Assembly: GCF_012971745.1 (NCBI RefSeq)
Contig: NZ_CP048834.1
Location: 2,976,001-3,040,000 of the forward strand
From: Starkeya sp. ORNL1
Lineage (GTDB): Bacteria > Pseudomonadota > Alphaproteobacteria > Rhizobiales > Xanthobacteraceae
Direction of reading: 5' to 3'
DNA length: 64,000 nt
Made by a program: the position numbers and the translations under genes
Part shown: piece after piece, positions 34,501-41,899 of the stretch
Numbering within the stretch: position 1 is the first letter of the stretch
Layout: each line of letters starts with the position of its first letter
Notes under the pieces: generated by a model
The model's input: the letters and a program-made list of their open reading frames with translations, nothing else
Told to the model about the DNA's origin: nothing
Database searches by the model: none

Positions 34501-34701
34501 CAGCGGCGAGGCGACCGCGGAGGCCATGGTGTCGGGGCTGGCGCCGGGCAGCCGCGCCGAGACCTGGATGGTGGGGAAGTCGACCTGCGGCAGCGGCGCT
34601 ACCGGCAGCAGCGGATAAGCGACGACGCCAAGCACCGCCAATGCGGTCATGATGAGCGAGGTCGCGATCGGGCGCGTGATGAAGGGGGCGGAGAGGTTCA
34701 T
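31555..34701 (-). CDS. RND multidrug efflux permease
   Basis: A 1048-residue inner-membrane pump of the HAE-1 family: 12 helices and two large periplasmic loops. 'FITRPIATSLIMTALAVLGVVAYPLLPVAPLPQVDFPTI' is the classic start, and TM4 holds the proton-relay 'VGFVVDDAIVVVENI' Asp pair (about residue 400). 'PLPQVDFPTI' and the overall length fit the MdtB/MdtC/MexW-like branch. It works with the adaptor encoded 9 bp upstream and an outer-membrane channel not present here. Confidence 0.92.
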   Translation of the reverse strand: MNLSAPFITRPIATSLIMTALAVLGVVAYPLLPVAPLPQVDFPTIQVSARLPGASPDTMASAVASPLERRFGQIAGISQMTSTSTLGSTSITIQFDLDRDIDAAAQDVQAAITAAQRQLPDDLTSPPSYRKVNPADSPIMILAARSETMPMTQVDDYADNVLAQRLSQVEGVSQVVIGGEQKPAIRIQIDPARLAASGLTFEDVRATLNDSTALAAKGTINGSVRSFTIAANDQITKSGDYDNVILAYRNGAPIRVRDVGHAVEGAEDVDVAAWDTNKPAVVLLVFKQPGANVIATVDAIKATLPTLDGIMPAGITIDTIVDRTTTIRASVSDVQFTLGLTIGLVVLVILLFLRNLRATMIPAVVVPLSLAGSAAIMYALNFSLDNLSLMALTIAVGFVVDDAIVVVENIVRHMEEGEPAFQAALKGAREIGFTVLSISISLIAVFIPLLLMGGIVGRLFREFALTVTAAIVVSACVSLTLTPMLCSRFLKPPPEKHGWLYRVIEAGFDGILAFYMATLAIALRHRFITLMVFFATVAVTGWLFVVVPKGFFPTQDIGIISGLSEAAQDVSPDEMKRLQQQLGEVIAKDPAVAAFGSVLGSGGANTVNNGRFFIALKPRDERDVSAAQVIERLRPKLATVSGAAVFLQPAQDITVGGRVSRAQYQYTLTDVDLDELNTWAPKLVASMRELPQLADVSSDQQGNAPQVKINIDRDQAARFGIQPAVIDATLNDAFGQQQATQYFTQLDSYSVIIEATPDLQKHIGTLDQIYVKSPISGQAIPLSTFVSLDTKAVGPLSVSHQAQFPAVTISFNVKPGVSLGEAVELINQASTQLGAPSTLTGSFQGNAQAFQSALSSEPALIAAALFAVYVILGVLYESYVHPLTILSTLPSAGIGALLALWGGGFDLSVIGIIGIILLIGIVKKNGIMLVDFAIAGERDRGMSSEEAIREACRLRFRPILMTTMAALLAGVPLMLGHGTGSELRQPLGYAMVGGLALSQVLTLYTTPAVYLYLARLQRWAAGAPERKPVVGAPHAVGHGVQPAPTPAE

Positions 34702-34710
34702 GCCGCGCTC

Positions 34711-35949
34711 CTACGGCCGGGCGCTGGTGGCGCCACCCTTGGCGGCAGTGTCCTTGCCGGCATCGTCTTCGGCGACGTTTTCGTTGGCGGTCTTGGCGAT
34801 GATGGCGACGCGGCTCTTCGGACGCAGCCGGTACTGGCCGTTGGTAACCACCTGATCGCCGGCGGCGAGGCCCTTCTGCACCACGACGGCGCCGTCGGTG
34901 ACCTGTCCGGTCTCGATCGGCTTCATCACCGCATTGCCGTCGGCCGTTACCACCCAGGCGTACAGCCCGTCCGGCCCGCGCTGCACCGCGGCTTCCGGCA
35001 CGGTGAGCGCATCCTTCAAGGTGGCGATGTTCACGCTGGCATGGACGAAGGCGCCCGGCCAAAGGCGCTCATCCTTGTTCGGGAACACGCCCTTGAGGCG
35101 GGCGGTGCCGGTGGTGGAGTCGATCTCGTTATCGACCACGGACAGCGTGCCGGTGCCGAGCACGGTGCCGTCCTCACGGGTGGCGACCACGGTGACGGGG
35201 CCGGCGGCCATCGCCTGCTGCACCGCAGCAAGGTCCTTCTCCGGCAGAGTGAACAGCACGGAGATCGGCTTGAGCGTGGCGAGCACGGCGATCGGCGTGG
35301 AGTCGCTGGCGTGGATGACATTGCCGGCATCGAGCTGACGGATACCCATGCGGCCATCCACCGGCGCGGTGATGGTCATGTAGTCGAGATCGGTCTGCGC
35401 GCTCTGGATGGCGGCGACGTCGGCGGCGATCGAGGCTTTCAGCTGATCGACGGTCGCCTGCTGCTGGTCGAGCTGTTGCTTGCTGGCGTAATCCTTCTGC
35501 GCCAGCTGGGAAAAGCGGACGAGGTCGGCCTGCGCGCCGCGCAGCTGGGCTTCGTCCTTAGCCTTGCCGGCCTGGGCCTGTGCCAGCGCCGCTTCGGCGA
35601 GGCGCGGATCGAGCTTGGCCAATACGTCGCCGGCCTTCACGTTCTGGCCTTCGGTAAAGGTCACGGATTGCAGCGTACCGTCGACCCGGGTGTGGATATT
35701 GACGGTCTGCGAGGCCTGGACCGTACCGAGCCCGGAGAGGATGACGCTCACGTCGCGGCGCTCGACAGAGGCGACGCTCACCGGCACGGCGGCGCGGATG
35801 GCAGCGCCGGCAACAGGCGGCGGGGCGGCGACAGCAGCGTTCTCACGCCACACATAGATACCAACGGCGAGCGCCGCGATCGCAAGAAGCACGAAAGCGA
35901 CCGATCCTCGCTTTCGCTTGCGGATAGGGGTCTCGTCCGTCGCCGTCAT
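34711..35949 (-). CDS. RND efflux periplasmic adaptor (membrane fusion protein)
   Basis: A 412-residue protein. An N-terminal membrane anchor (residues 15-34), a biotinyl-lipoyl half 'VNIHTRVDGTLQSVTFTEGQNVKAGDVLAKLDPR', a helical hairpin (about 110-175), then 'YMTITAPVDGRMGIRQLDAGNVI' and a beta-barrel. It is typical of MdtA/AcrA-like adaptors. It is co-transcribed with the pump, with the adaptor first. A perfect inverted repeat lies about 100 bp upstream, in the divergent promoter region. Confidence 0.92.
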   Translation of the reverse strand: MTATDETPIRKRKRGSVAFVLLAIAALAVGIYVWRENAAVAAPPPVAGAAIRAAVPVSVASVERRDVSVILSGLGTVQASQTVNIHTRVDGTLQSVTFTEGQNVKAGDVLAKLDPRLAEAALAQAQAGKAKDEAQLRGAQADLVRFSQLAQKDYASKQQLDQQQATVDQLKASIAADVAAIQSAQTDLDYMTITAPVDGRMGIRQLDAGNVIHASDSTPIAVLATLKPISVLFTLPEKDLAAVQQAMAAGPVTVVATREDGTVLGTGTLSVVDNEIDSTTGTARLKGVFPNKDERLWPGAFVHASVNIATLKDALTVPEAAVQRGPDGLYAWVVTADGNAVMKPIETGQVTDGAVVVQKGLAAGDQVVTNGQYRLRPKSRVAIIAKTANENVAEDDAGKDTAAKGGATSARP

Positions 35950-36047
35950 TCCGTCACCTCGCCTGTCTCACCATGCGCACAATGGCCCATGCTGCATCGC
36001 AGGTACATGACGACGAAATTAAATCCTGTTTAGAAATAAGACGTTAG

Positions 36048-36067
36048 GTAAGGTGCCACAACCTTAC
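36048..36067. promoter_or_regulatory. inverted repeat in the efflux/epimerase divergent promoter
   Basis: GTAAGGT (36048-36054), 6 bp, ACCTTAC (36061-36067), perfect. It sits in an AT-richer stretch between the divergent adaptor and NAD-epimerase genes. This is a plausible binding site for a TetR/MarR-type regulator encoded elsewhere. Confidence 0.5.
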
Positions 36068-36198
36068 GTTTGGTCACCCCATCCGGACACCGCGACGGAT
36101 GGAAATCGCGGATCAGCCATGTTGCCACGAACGGTGGCCACGACAGGGCATTTGGCGGAGAAGGTCAGCTGTGAGCGTGCGACCGGAGTGAGGATCAG

Positions 36199-37224
36199 AT
36201 GAGCACCGTTCTTGTCACCGGCGGCTCCGGCTTTCTCGGCAGTCACGTCATTGTGCAACTGCTCACAGCCGGCCACACGGTGCGCACCACGCTGCGCAAC
36301 CTCGCTCGTGCGGATGAGGTGCGGGCCATGCTGGCCGAAGGCGGTGCGACCGCGCCGGGCAATGTGGAGTTCGTTGCCACCGATCTGGAGAACGACACGG
36401 GTTGGCCGGGCGCCGTCGCTGGATGCGATTACGTGATCCATGTGGCCTCGCCCTTCCCGGCCGGCGAACCGGTCCATGAAGACGAACTGATCGTGCCGGC
36501 GCGCGAGGGCGCGCTGCGGGTGCTGCGCGCCGCGCGCGATGCCGGCGTCCGCCGCGTGGTGATGACCTCGTCCTTCGCCGCGGTCGGCTATGGCCACGCT
36601 CCGCGCGCGACGCCGTTCAACGAGACCACCTGGACCAATACGCAGGCCCCTAATCTCAGCGCCTATGTTAAGTCGAAGGCGCTGGCGGAGCGGGCGGCCT
36701 GGGATTTCATGGCGCGCGAGGGCGGCGGCCTGGAGCTTTCCGTCGTCAATCCGGTCGGCATATTCGGGCCGGTGCTGGGCCCGGACCTCGCGGCTTCGAC
36801 GCTGATCGTCAAGACCCTAATGGACGGCGGCATTCCGCTTTGCCCGCCGGTCCATTTCGGTGCGGTCGACGTGCGCGACGCCGCCGACCTCCATATCCGG
36901 GCGATGCTGCACCCGGAGGCGAAGGGCGAACGCTTCCTGGCCATTGCCGGCGACTGCCTGTCGCTGCTCGATGTCGCAAAGGCGTTGCGGCAGGGCATGG
37001 GTGCGCGCGCCGCCAAGGTGCCGACCCGCGAGGCACCGGACTGGCTGGTGCGCATCGTGGCGCTGTGGAACGCGAATGCGCGCCGGGTGCTTCCGGACCT
37101 CGGCAAGGTGCGCAATTCCACCAGCGCCAAGGCGCAGCGCGTGCTCGGCTGGACGCCGCGGCCGCGCGAGGAAGCCATTGTCGCGACAGCGGAAAGCCTG
37201 GTTCGGCTGGGGCTGCTGAAATAG
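36199..37224 (+). CDS. NAD(P)-dependent epimerase / dihydroflavonol-4-reductase-like aldehyde reductase
   Basis: A 341-residue extended-SDR protein. Nucleotide site 'VTGGSGFLGSHV' (residues 6-17), 'VIHVASPFP', 'RVVMTSSFAAVGYG' and the active-site 'YVKSKALAERAAW' (Tyr-x3-Lys). The subfamily reduces aldehydes or ketones such as methylglyoxal or dihydroflavonols. The actual substrate is unknown. GAGGAT precedes ATG 36199. It is a single gene, divergent from the efflux genes and followed by the tau region. Confidence 0.88.
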   Translation: MSTVLVTGGSGFLGSHVIVQLLTAGHTVRTTLRNLARADEVRAMLAEGGATAPGNVEFVATDLENDTGWPGAVAGCDYVIHVASPFPAGEPVHEDELIVPAREGALRVLRAARDAGVRRVVMTSSFAAVGYGHAPRATPFNETTWTNTQAPNLSAYVKSKALAERAAWDFMAREGGGLELSVVNPVGIFGPVLGPDLAASTLIVKTLMDGGIPLCPPVHFGAVDVRDAADLHIRAMLHPEAKGERFLAIAGDCLSLLDVAKALRQGMGARAAKVPTREAPDWLVRIVALWNANARRVLPDLGKVRNSTSAKAQRVLGWTPRPREEAIVATAESLVRLGLLK

Positions 37225-37244
37225 TCGACCCAATGGTCAACTTA

Positions 37245-37269
37245 ATTTCCTATCTTTTTTATAGGAAAT
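37245..37269. promoter_or_regulatory. 9-bp inverted repeat upstream of the tau operon
   Basis: ATTTCCTAT (37245-37253), 7 bases including a T-run, ATAGGAAAT (37261-37269), a perfect palindrome. A TTGACG -35-like hexamer starts at 37273. Because the T's are in the loop, it is not a classical terminator for the preceding gene. An operator for a sulfur-starvation activator is the better reading (inference). Confidence 0.55.
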
Positions 37270-37373
37270 AGATTGACGCCACCCGTCGACTTTGCTCACA
37301 TGGCGTTGCCACGCTGGACACGGCCCGCGCGCAGCGCTGCGGGCTCGGCGTCCGTTCGATAAGGGGTGCATCC

Positions 37374-37400
37374 ATGACCTGGATCTGTCGACGCTGCTGA
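37374..37400 (+). CDS. Cys-rich leader peptide MTWICRRC
   Basis: An eight-codon ORF (Met-Thr-Trp-Ile-Cys-Arg-Arg-Cys-stop) with an excellent Shine-Dalgarno sequence (AAGGGG, 37361-37365) 8 bases before the ATG. Two of eight codons are Cys and the last sense codon is Cys. A GC-rich hairpin with a T-run starts two bases after the stop. It precedes taurine (sulfonate) uptake genes. This is the layout of a transcription attenuator or ribosome-stalling switch that senses cysteine supply. Function is inferred, but the parts are directly visible. Confidence 0.7.
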   Translation: MTWICRRC

Positions 37401-37401
37401 C

Positions 37402-37422
37402 ACCGCCGGCACGGCCGGTTTT
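37402..37422 (+). terminator. attenuator-like hairpin after the leader peptide
   Basis: ACCG-CCG (37402-37408) pairs with CGG-C-CGGT (37412-37419), with one bulge and a 3-base loop, and runs into TTTT (37419-37422). It starts two bases after the leader stop, so a ribosome at the stop would cover it. A ribosome stalled at the first Cys codon would leave more RNA free for alternative folding. Confidence 0.6.
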
Positions 37423-37490
37423 CACTTGATATCGCACTCGGCCCGAACGTCGGCGACCTCAGCCGCGCGGCCTTTTCCATGGAAATTTCA

Positions 37491-38504
37491 ATGTCCCGGT
37501 TTTCCCGCCGCGCCACGCTCGCGGCCACGGCAGCTCTCGCCCTCGGCGTCGCTCTTCCCACGCTTCCGGCGCACGCTGCCGACTTCACCGTCGCCTACCA
37601 GACCGGCGCCGACCCGGCGAAGGTGGCGCAGGCAAACGGCGCCTATGAGAAGGCAACCAAGTCGAACATCGCCTGGCGCAAATTCGATTCCGGCGCCGAC
37701 GTGATCGCCGCCATCGCCTCGGGCGACGTGCAGATCGGCTATGTCGGCTCGAGCCCGCTCGCCGCCGGCGCCAGCCGCGAACTGCCGATCGAGACCATCT
37801 ATGTCGCCGCCCTGCTCGGTGATGCCGAAGCCCTGGTGGTGCGCAACGGCGCCGGCATCGAGAAGCCGGAGAACTTCACCGGCAAGAAGGTCGCGGTGCC
37901 GTTCGTCTCGACCACGCATTACAGCCTGCTCGCCGCGCTGAAGCATTGGGGCGTCGATCCGAAAAGCGTGCAGATCCTGAACCTGCGCCCGCCCGAGATC
38001 GCCGCCGCCTTCACCCGCGGCGACATCGATGCCGCCTATGTGTGGGATCCGGCGCTCGGCAAGATCAAGGAGACCGGCAAGGTGTTCGCAACCTCCGCCG
38101 ACGTCGCCAAATGGGGTGCGCCGACCTTCGATGCCTGGATCGTGCGCAAGGACTTCGCGCAGAAGGACCCCGAGATCGTCGCCCAGTTCGTGAAGGTGAC
38201 GGCGGATTCCTATGCCGACTATGCGAAGAACGGCGCCTCCTGGACGGCGAGTTCGCCGCAGGTCGCCGCCATCGCCAAGCTCACCGGTGCCAAGCCGGAA
38301 GAGATCCCCGATCTGCTCAAGGGCAACAAATATCCCCTGCTCGACGAACAGCTCTCCGAAGCACTGCTCGGCGGCGGCACGCTGGACGCCATCGTCCAGA
38401 CCTCCGGCTTCCTCAAGGAGCAGGGCCGCATCGACACGGTGCTGAAGGATTATAAGACCTATGTCGGCCGCGCCTATGCCGAGCAGGCCTCCAAGCTGAA
38501 CTGA
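37491..38504 (+). CDS. tauA: taurine ABC transporter substrate-binding protein
   Basis: A 337-residue periplasmic protein. A signal peptide ends at PAHAAD (about residue 26). 'FTVAYQTGADPAKVAQANGAYEKATKSNIAWRKFDSGADVIAAIASGDVQIGYVGSSPLAA' and 'VAVPFVSTTHYSLLAALKHWGVDP' closely follow E. coli TauA. It binds taurine for use as a sulfur source. Start 37491 (MSRFSRRATL) is preferred over 37479. It is first in tauABC, behind the leader-peptide attenuator. Confidence 0.93.
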   Translation: MSRFSRRATLAATAALALGVALPTLPAHAADFTVAYQTGADPAKVAQANGAYEKATKSNIAWRKFDSGADVIAAIASGDVQIGYVGSSPLAAGASRELPIETIYVAALLGDAEALVVRNGAGIEKPENFTGKKVAVPFVSTTHYSLLAALKHWGVDPKSVQILNLRPPEIAAAFTRGDIDAAYVWDPALGKIKETGKVFATSADVAKWGAPTFDAWIVRKDFAQKDPEIVAQFVKVTADSYADYAKNGASWTASSPQVAAIAKLTGAKPEEIPDLLKGNKYPLLDEQLSEALLGGGTLDAIVQTSGFLKEQGRIDTVLKDYKTYVGRAYAEQASKLN

Positions 38505-38549
38505 CGTTCCCGAGCGTCGTGGTTGGGTGAGACCCCGCGGCGTAGCCTG

Positions 38550-38597
38550 GCCCGGCATCCGAACGCTTTCTGGCGGGGGCGGATGCCGGGCATTTTT
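38550..38597 (+). terminator. terminator-like hairpin between tauA and tauB
   Basis: GCCCGGCATCCG (38550-38561) pairs perfectly with CGGATGCCGGGC (38580-38591), followed by ATTTTTA. Placed 46 bp after tauA, it should reduce transcription into tauBC, giving excess binding protein over permease/ATPase. Confidence 0.75.
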
Positions 38598-38615
38598 ATT
38601 CACCGGTGATCGACC

Positions 38616-39401
38616 ATGACCGATCCGAAACTCAGCATCGAGCGTCTCGCCATCCGCTTTGCTGCGCCGGATGGCGGCACCGCCACCATTCTCGAGGGCA
38701 TCAACCTCGCGGTTCCCGCCGGCGAACTGGTGGTGCTGCTCGGCGCCTCCGGCTGCGGCAAGTCGAGCCTCATGAACGCCGTCGCCGGCTTCAATGCGGA
38801 GTTCGAGGGCACCATCCGCGTCGACGGCCGCGCGGTACGCGCGCCCGGCGCCGATCGCGGCGTCGTGCTGCAGACCGACGCGCTCTATCCCTGGCTCAAT
38901 GCGCGCGACAATGTCGGCTTCGGCCTCAAGCTGCGCGGTCTCGACAAGCGGGCGCGCGACGCCCGCGCCGAGGAAGCGCTGGATCTGGTCGGCCTCGGCA
39001 AGCATGGCGACCACGCGACGTGGCAGCTCTCCGGCGGCATGCGCCAGCGCGTCAGCCTCGCCCGTGCCCTCGTCGCCGATCCGCAGATCCTGCTGATGGA
39101 CGAGCCGCTCGGCGCGCTCGACGCGCTGACCCGCGAGCAGATGCAGGACCTCTTGCTCGATGTTTGGCGGCGCACCGCCAAGACCATACTGTTCGTCACC
39201 CACGGCCTCGACGAGGCGCTCTATCTCGGCACCCGCATCGTGGTGCTGGCCGGCAGGCCGGGCCACGTGGTGCATGACGAGCCCTGCGAGTTCGGACGCC
39301 TGGCGCTGGAGCAGGGGTTGGGTCCCCGCATCAAGTCGGTTCCGGAATTCGCCGCCGCGCGCGACCGGCTGCGCACCGCCATATTCAGCGGGGCCGAATG
39401 A
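38616..39401 (+). CDS. tauB: taurine ABC transporter ATPase
   Basis: A 261-residue protein. Walker A 'GASGCGKSS', 'VVLQTDALYPWLNARDNV' (TauB/SsuB-type Q-loop), signature 'LSGGMRQRVSLARAL', Walker B 'ILLMDEPLGALD', H-loop 'VTHGLDEA'. It is the ATPase of the taurine importer. The stop overlaps the tauC start region (ATGATG). Confidence 0.93.
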   Translation: MTDPKLSIERLAIRFAAPDGGTATILEGINLAVPAGELVVLLGASGCGKSSLMNAVAGFNAEFEGTIRVDGRAVRAPGADRGVVLQTDALYPWLNARDNVGFGLKLRGLDKRARDARAEEALDLVGLGKHGDHATWQLSGGMRQRVSLARALVADPQILLMDEPLGALDALTREQMQDLLLDVWRRTAKTILFVTHGLDEALYLGTRIVVLAGRPGHVVHDEPCEFGRLALEQGLGPRIKSVPEFAAARDRLRTAIFSGAE

Positions 39402-40285
39402 TGTCCACGCCCCTGCCCATTCCGGTCACCGAGATCGCGCTGCCGCTGGTGGTGCCGATGGAAGGGCTGCCGCGCGGCGTCTACGAGGCGGTGCCGGCAC
39501 GGCGGGCGACGCGGCCCGCGATTCCGTCGCGCCTCCTGATCTCGGCGGCGACCATCGCCAGCTTGCTGGCGCTGTGGTGGGCGGCGAGCGCCTCGGGCGC
39601 GGTGCCGGCGCTGTTCCTGCCCTCGCCGGCGACGGTGCTGGCGCGGCTCGGGCGCATCGCCACCGACGGCTTCATGGATGCGACGCTGGCCCAGCATCTC
39701 GGCGCCAGCCTGTTTCGGGTGTTCACCGCGCTCGCCGTCTCGCTGGTCGTCGGCGTGCCGGCCGGGCTTGCCATCGGGCTCAGCACGGTCGGGCGCGGCA
39801 TACTCGACCCCATTGTCGAGTTCCTGCGGCCGATCCCGCCGCTCGCCTATCTGCCGCTCGTCATCATCTGGGCCGGTATCGGCGAAGCGGCGAAGGTGCT
39901 GGTGATCGCGCTCGCCATGCTGCCGCCGATCATCATCGCCACCGCCGCCGGCACTCGCGGCGTCGCCAAGGATCGGCTGAACGTGGCGCGGGCGCTCGGC
40001 GCGACGCGCGCGCAGCTGGTGCGGCTGGTGGTCATCCCCTCCACCCTGCCCTCGATCCTCACGGGCACGCGGATCGCGCTCGGCGCCGGCTGGTCGACGC
40101 TGGTGGCGGCGGAACTGGTGGCGGCGACGCGCGGCGTCGGCTTCATGATCCAGTCCGCGGCCAATTTCCTCGCCACCGACGTGGTGATCGCCGGCATCCT
40201 GGTCATCGCCGCGGTGGCCTTCGCGCTGGAACTGAGCATCCGGCTGCTGGAGCGCGCGCTGGTCGGATGGGCGGCGCACGCCTGA
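39398..40285 (+). CDS. tauC: taurine ABC transporter permease
   Basis: A 295-residue inner-membrane protein with six helices after a hydrophilic N-terminus of about 40 residues. The EAA loop 'LNVARALGATRAQLVRLVVIPSTLPSILTGTRIALGAGWSTLVAAELVA' is typical of TauC/SsuC. No taurine dioxygenase gene follows, so desulfonation must be encoded elsewhere. Confidence 0.93.
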   Translation: MMSTPLPIPVTEIALPLVVPMEGLPRGVYEAVPARRATRPAIPSRLLISAATIASLLALWWAASASGAVPALFLPSPATVLARLGRIATDGFMDATLAQHLGASLFRVFTALAVSLVVGVPAGLAIGLSTVGRGILDPIVEFLRPIPPLAYLPLVIIWAGIGEAAKVLVIALAMLPPIIIATAAGTRGVAKDRLNVARALGATRAQLVRLVVIPSTLPSILTGTRIALGAGWSTLVAAELVAATRGVGFMIQSAANFLATDVVIAGILVIAAVAFALELSIRLLERALVGWAAHA

Positions 40286-40507
40286 ACGGCCCGGACCATC
40301 GGTAACTGATTATGGATAGCTGTGCCCTCGGCGCAACTCGTCCTCGTATTCTTAAATGCGGAGGACGTTCCAACGGCCGGCGCCGTTGTGGAATCGCTTC
40401 CCCTCCATCAACCTATGCAGTCATCAAGCGACGGTGGCGCTTCGGATTTCCAAGTAGAAACAGGCTGTTGATTGAATCTCGACCGCGTTGATTTCGGGAA
40501 GGTGAAC

Positions 40508-40891
40508 ATGGCTCTTGAGAGAGAGCTGGGTGAGCAGCCACTGAGCCTAGCGTGCGCCGGCAACCCAGGCCGTGCCGGTCATACCGGAACGCTTTCCGAT
40601 GTTCGCCTGAAGCACAAGGTCGTGCGGCTGGCCGTGCTGCCTTCCGGGCTCAATCTTTACCGGTTCGTCTATAGCTGGAGCGACCAGGCGGTGGTCGGCG
40701 TGATGGCGCAGGAAGTGCTCCTGATCGATCCTTCGGCAGTCCTGATCGACGCGGATGGCTTCTACCGTGTGATCTATGATCGGCTCGGCATCGAGATGAT
40801 CACCTACTCGGACTGGCAGCAGCGGATTGCCGCCGGGACAGTCCCGTTCGGCGCCCGGCTGCTGAACCAGGGCAGCGAACAGGCGGCGTGA
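40508..40891 (+). CDS. S74 (intramolecular chaperone) domain protein
   Basis: A 127-residue protein. 'SDVRLKHKVVRLAVLPSGLNLYRFVYSWSDQAVVGVMAQEVLLIDPSAVLIDADGFYRVIYDRLGI' matches the peptidase S74 / endosialidase-chaperone domain, which trimerises phage tail fibres and then cleaves itself off. Here it is not attached to a fibre and there are no phage genes nearby. Start ATG 40508 has GGAAGG upstream. A TTG at 40472 is possible. No gene is seen in 40286-40507. Confidence 0.72.
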   Translation: MALERELGEQPLSLACAGNPGRAGHTGTLSDVRLKHKVVRLAVLPSGLNLYRFVYSWSDQAVVGVMAQEVLLIDPSAVLIDADGFYRVIYDRLGIEMITYSDWQQRIAAGTVPFGARLLNQGSEQAA

Positions 40892-40980
40892 GCCGCCGTT
40901 TAAGCTGCCCGCTGGCGCAAGCCCGATAGCCGCCTGCGTTGCCTCGGCTCCGGAAGCCGACGCGCCCATCCCCTCGCGCC

Positions 40981-41067
40981 CTCATCTCCGGACTTGATCC
41001 GGGGATTCAGCCCATCCGCATGCCCCCGGTCGAAGTCTGGCTCCCCGGATCAAGTCCGGGGATGAGG
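40981..41067. repeat. intergenic palindromic repeat (CTCATCTCCGGACTTGATCCGG type)
   Basis: Arms CTCATCtCCGGACTTGATCCGG and CCGGATCAAGTCCGGGGATGAG are inverted around about 40 bp. It belongs to a dispersed class common in this order and separates the S74 gene from the GntR-family gene. Confidence 0.8.
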
Positions 41068-41230
41068 GCGATATTGAATTGTCTGTCAACCTCTCTCGAC
41101 AGACCGCGCTACCTTCTCAGCGGCGTCACATTATTTCGATCTTTAAAGTGTCAACAGTTGAACATAGGGCAATCTTCCGTTGACAGCACGGAGGACGAGT
41201 CCTACAGAATTCTCGCAGGGAGGATCGCCT

Positions 41231-41899
41231 GTGCCCACCAGCGCCATCGAACTGCTCAAGTCCCGATCGCTGCCGATGCTCATCGAGGAGGAGATCCAGC
41301 GGGTCATCCTCGGCGGCGAGTACGCTCCCGGCGATCGCATCAATGAGAAGGAGCTGGCGCTGCGCTTCGGCATCAGCCGCGGCCCGGTGCGCGAGGCGCT
41401 GCGCTCGCTCGAGGCCAGCGGCCTGATCGAGCAGGTTCCCAATCGCGGCGTGTTTGTGCGCCGGCTCACGGCGGCGCAGGCGGCCGACATCTATGATGTG
41501 CGCGCCTTCCTGTTCGCCCTCGCCGGCCGGCTGCTGGCGATCCGCGCCACCGACGAGGAGATCGCCCAGCTCCGCGCCTTCGTCGCCGCCATGGACGAGG
41601 CAATCGCCCGGGACGATTTCGAGAGCTATGTGCGGGAGAATTTCGCCCTGCACGAATTCATCGTCGAGCATGCCGGCAACCCGGTGCTGGCCAGCCAGTA
41701 TCTTTCGCTCATCAAGCAGCTTCGGCTCTATCGCAGCCGCAACCTGATGCTCAGGGACTCGATCGAGGCTTCGAACAAGGAGCATCACGAGATGGTGGAT
41801 GCCATCGCCGCGCACGATCCCGACCGTGCCCAGGCCGTCCATCTCAAGCATGTGGCAACGGCGAAAGAGCGCCTGATGTCGAACCCCAGTCTTACCTGA
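41231..41899 (+). CDS. GntR-family transcriptional regulator (FCD domain)
   Basis: A 222-residue protein. A winged HTH covers residues 15-75 ('GDRINEKELALRFGISRGPVREALRSLEASGLIEQVPNRGVFVRRL'). An all-helical FCD ligand domain covers about 85-210 with metal/ligand residues in 'NFALHEFIVEHAGNP' and 'EHHEMVDAIAAHD'. It is presumably the local regulator of the carboxylate cluster downstream. Start GTG 41231 has GGGAGGA upstream. Confidence 0.9.
   Translation: MPTSAIELLKSRSLPMLIEEEIQRVILGGEYAPGDRINEKELALRFGISRGPVREALRSLEASGLIEQVPNRGVFVRRLTAAQAADIYDVRAFLFALAGRLLAIRATDEEIAQLRAFVAAMDEAIARDDFESYVRENFALHEFIVEHAGNPVLASQYLSLIKQLRLYRSRNLMLRDSIEASNKEHHEMVDAIAAHDPDRAQAVHLKHVATAKERLMSNPSLT

Noticed and set aside
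31579..36033. A 1484-codon open frame on the plus strand opposite the efflux genes
   Set aside because: It lies antisense to two well-conserved RND genes. Its product is a His/Arg/Gly/Asp mixture without any family pattern, the usual by-product of high GC3 coding DNA.
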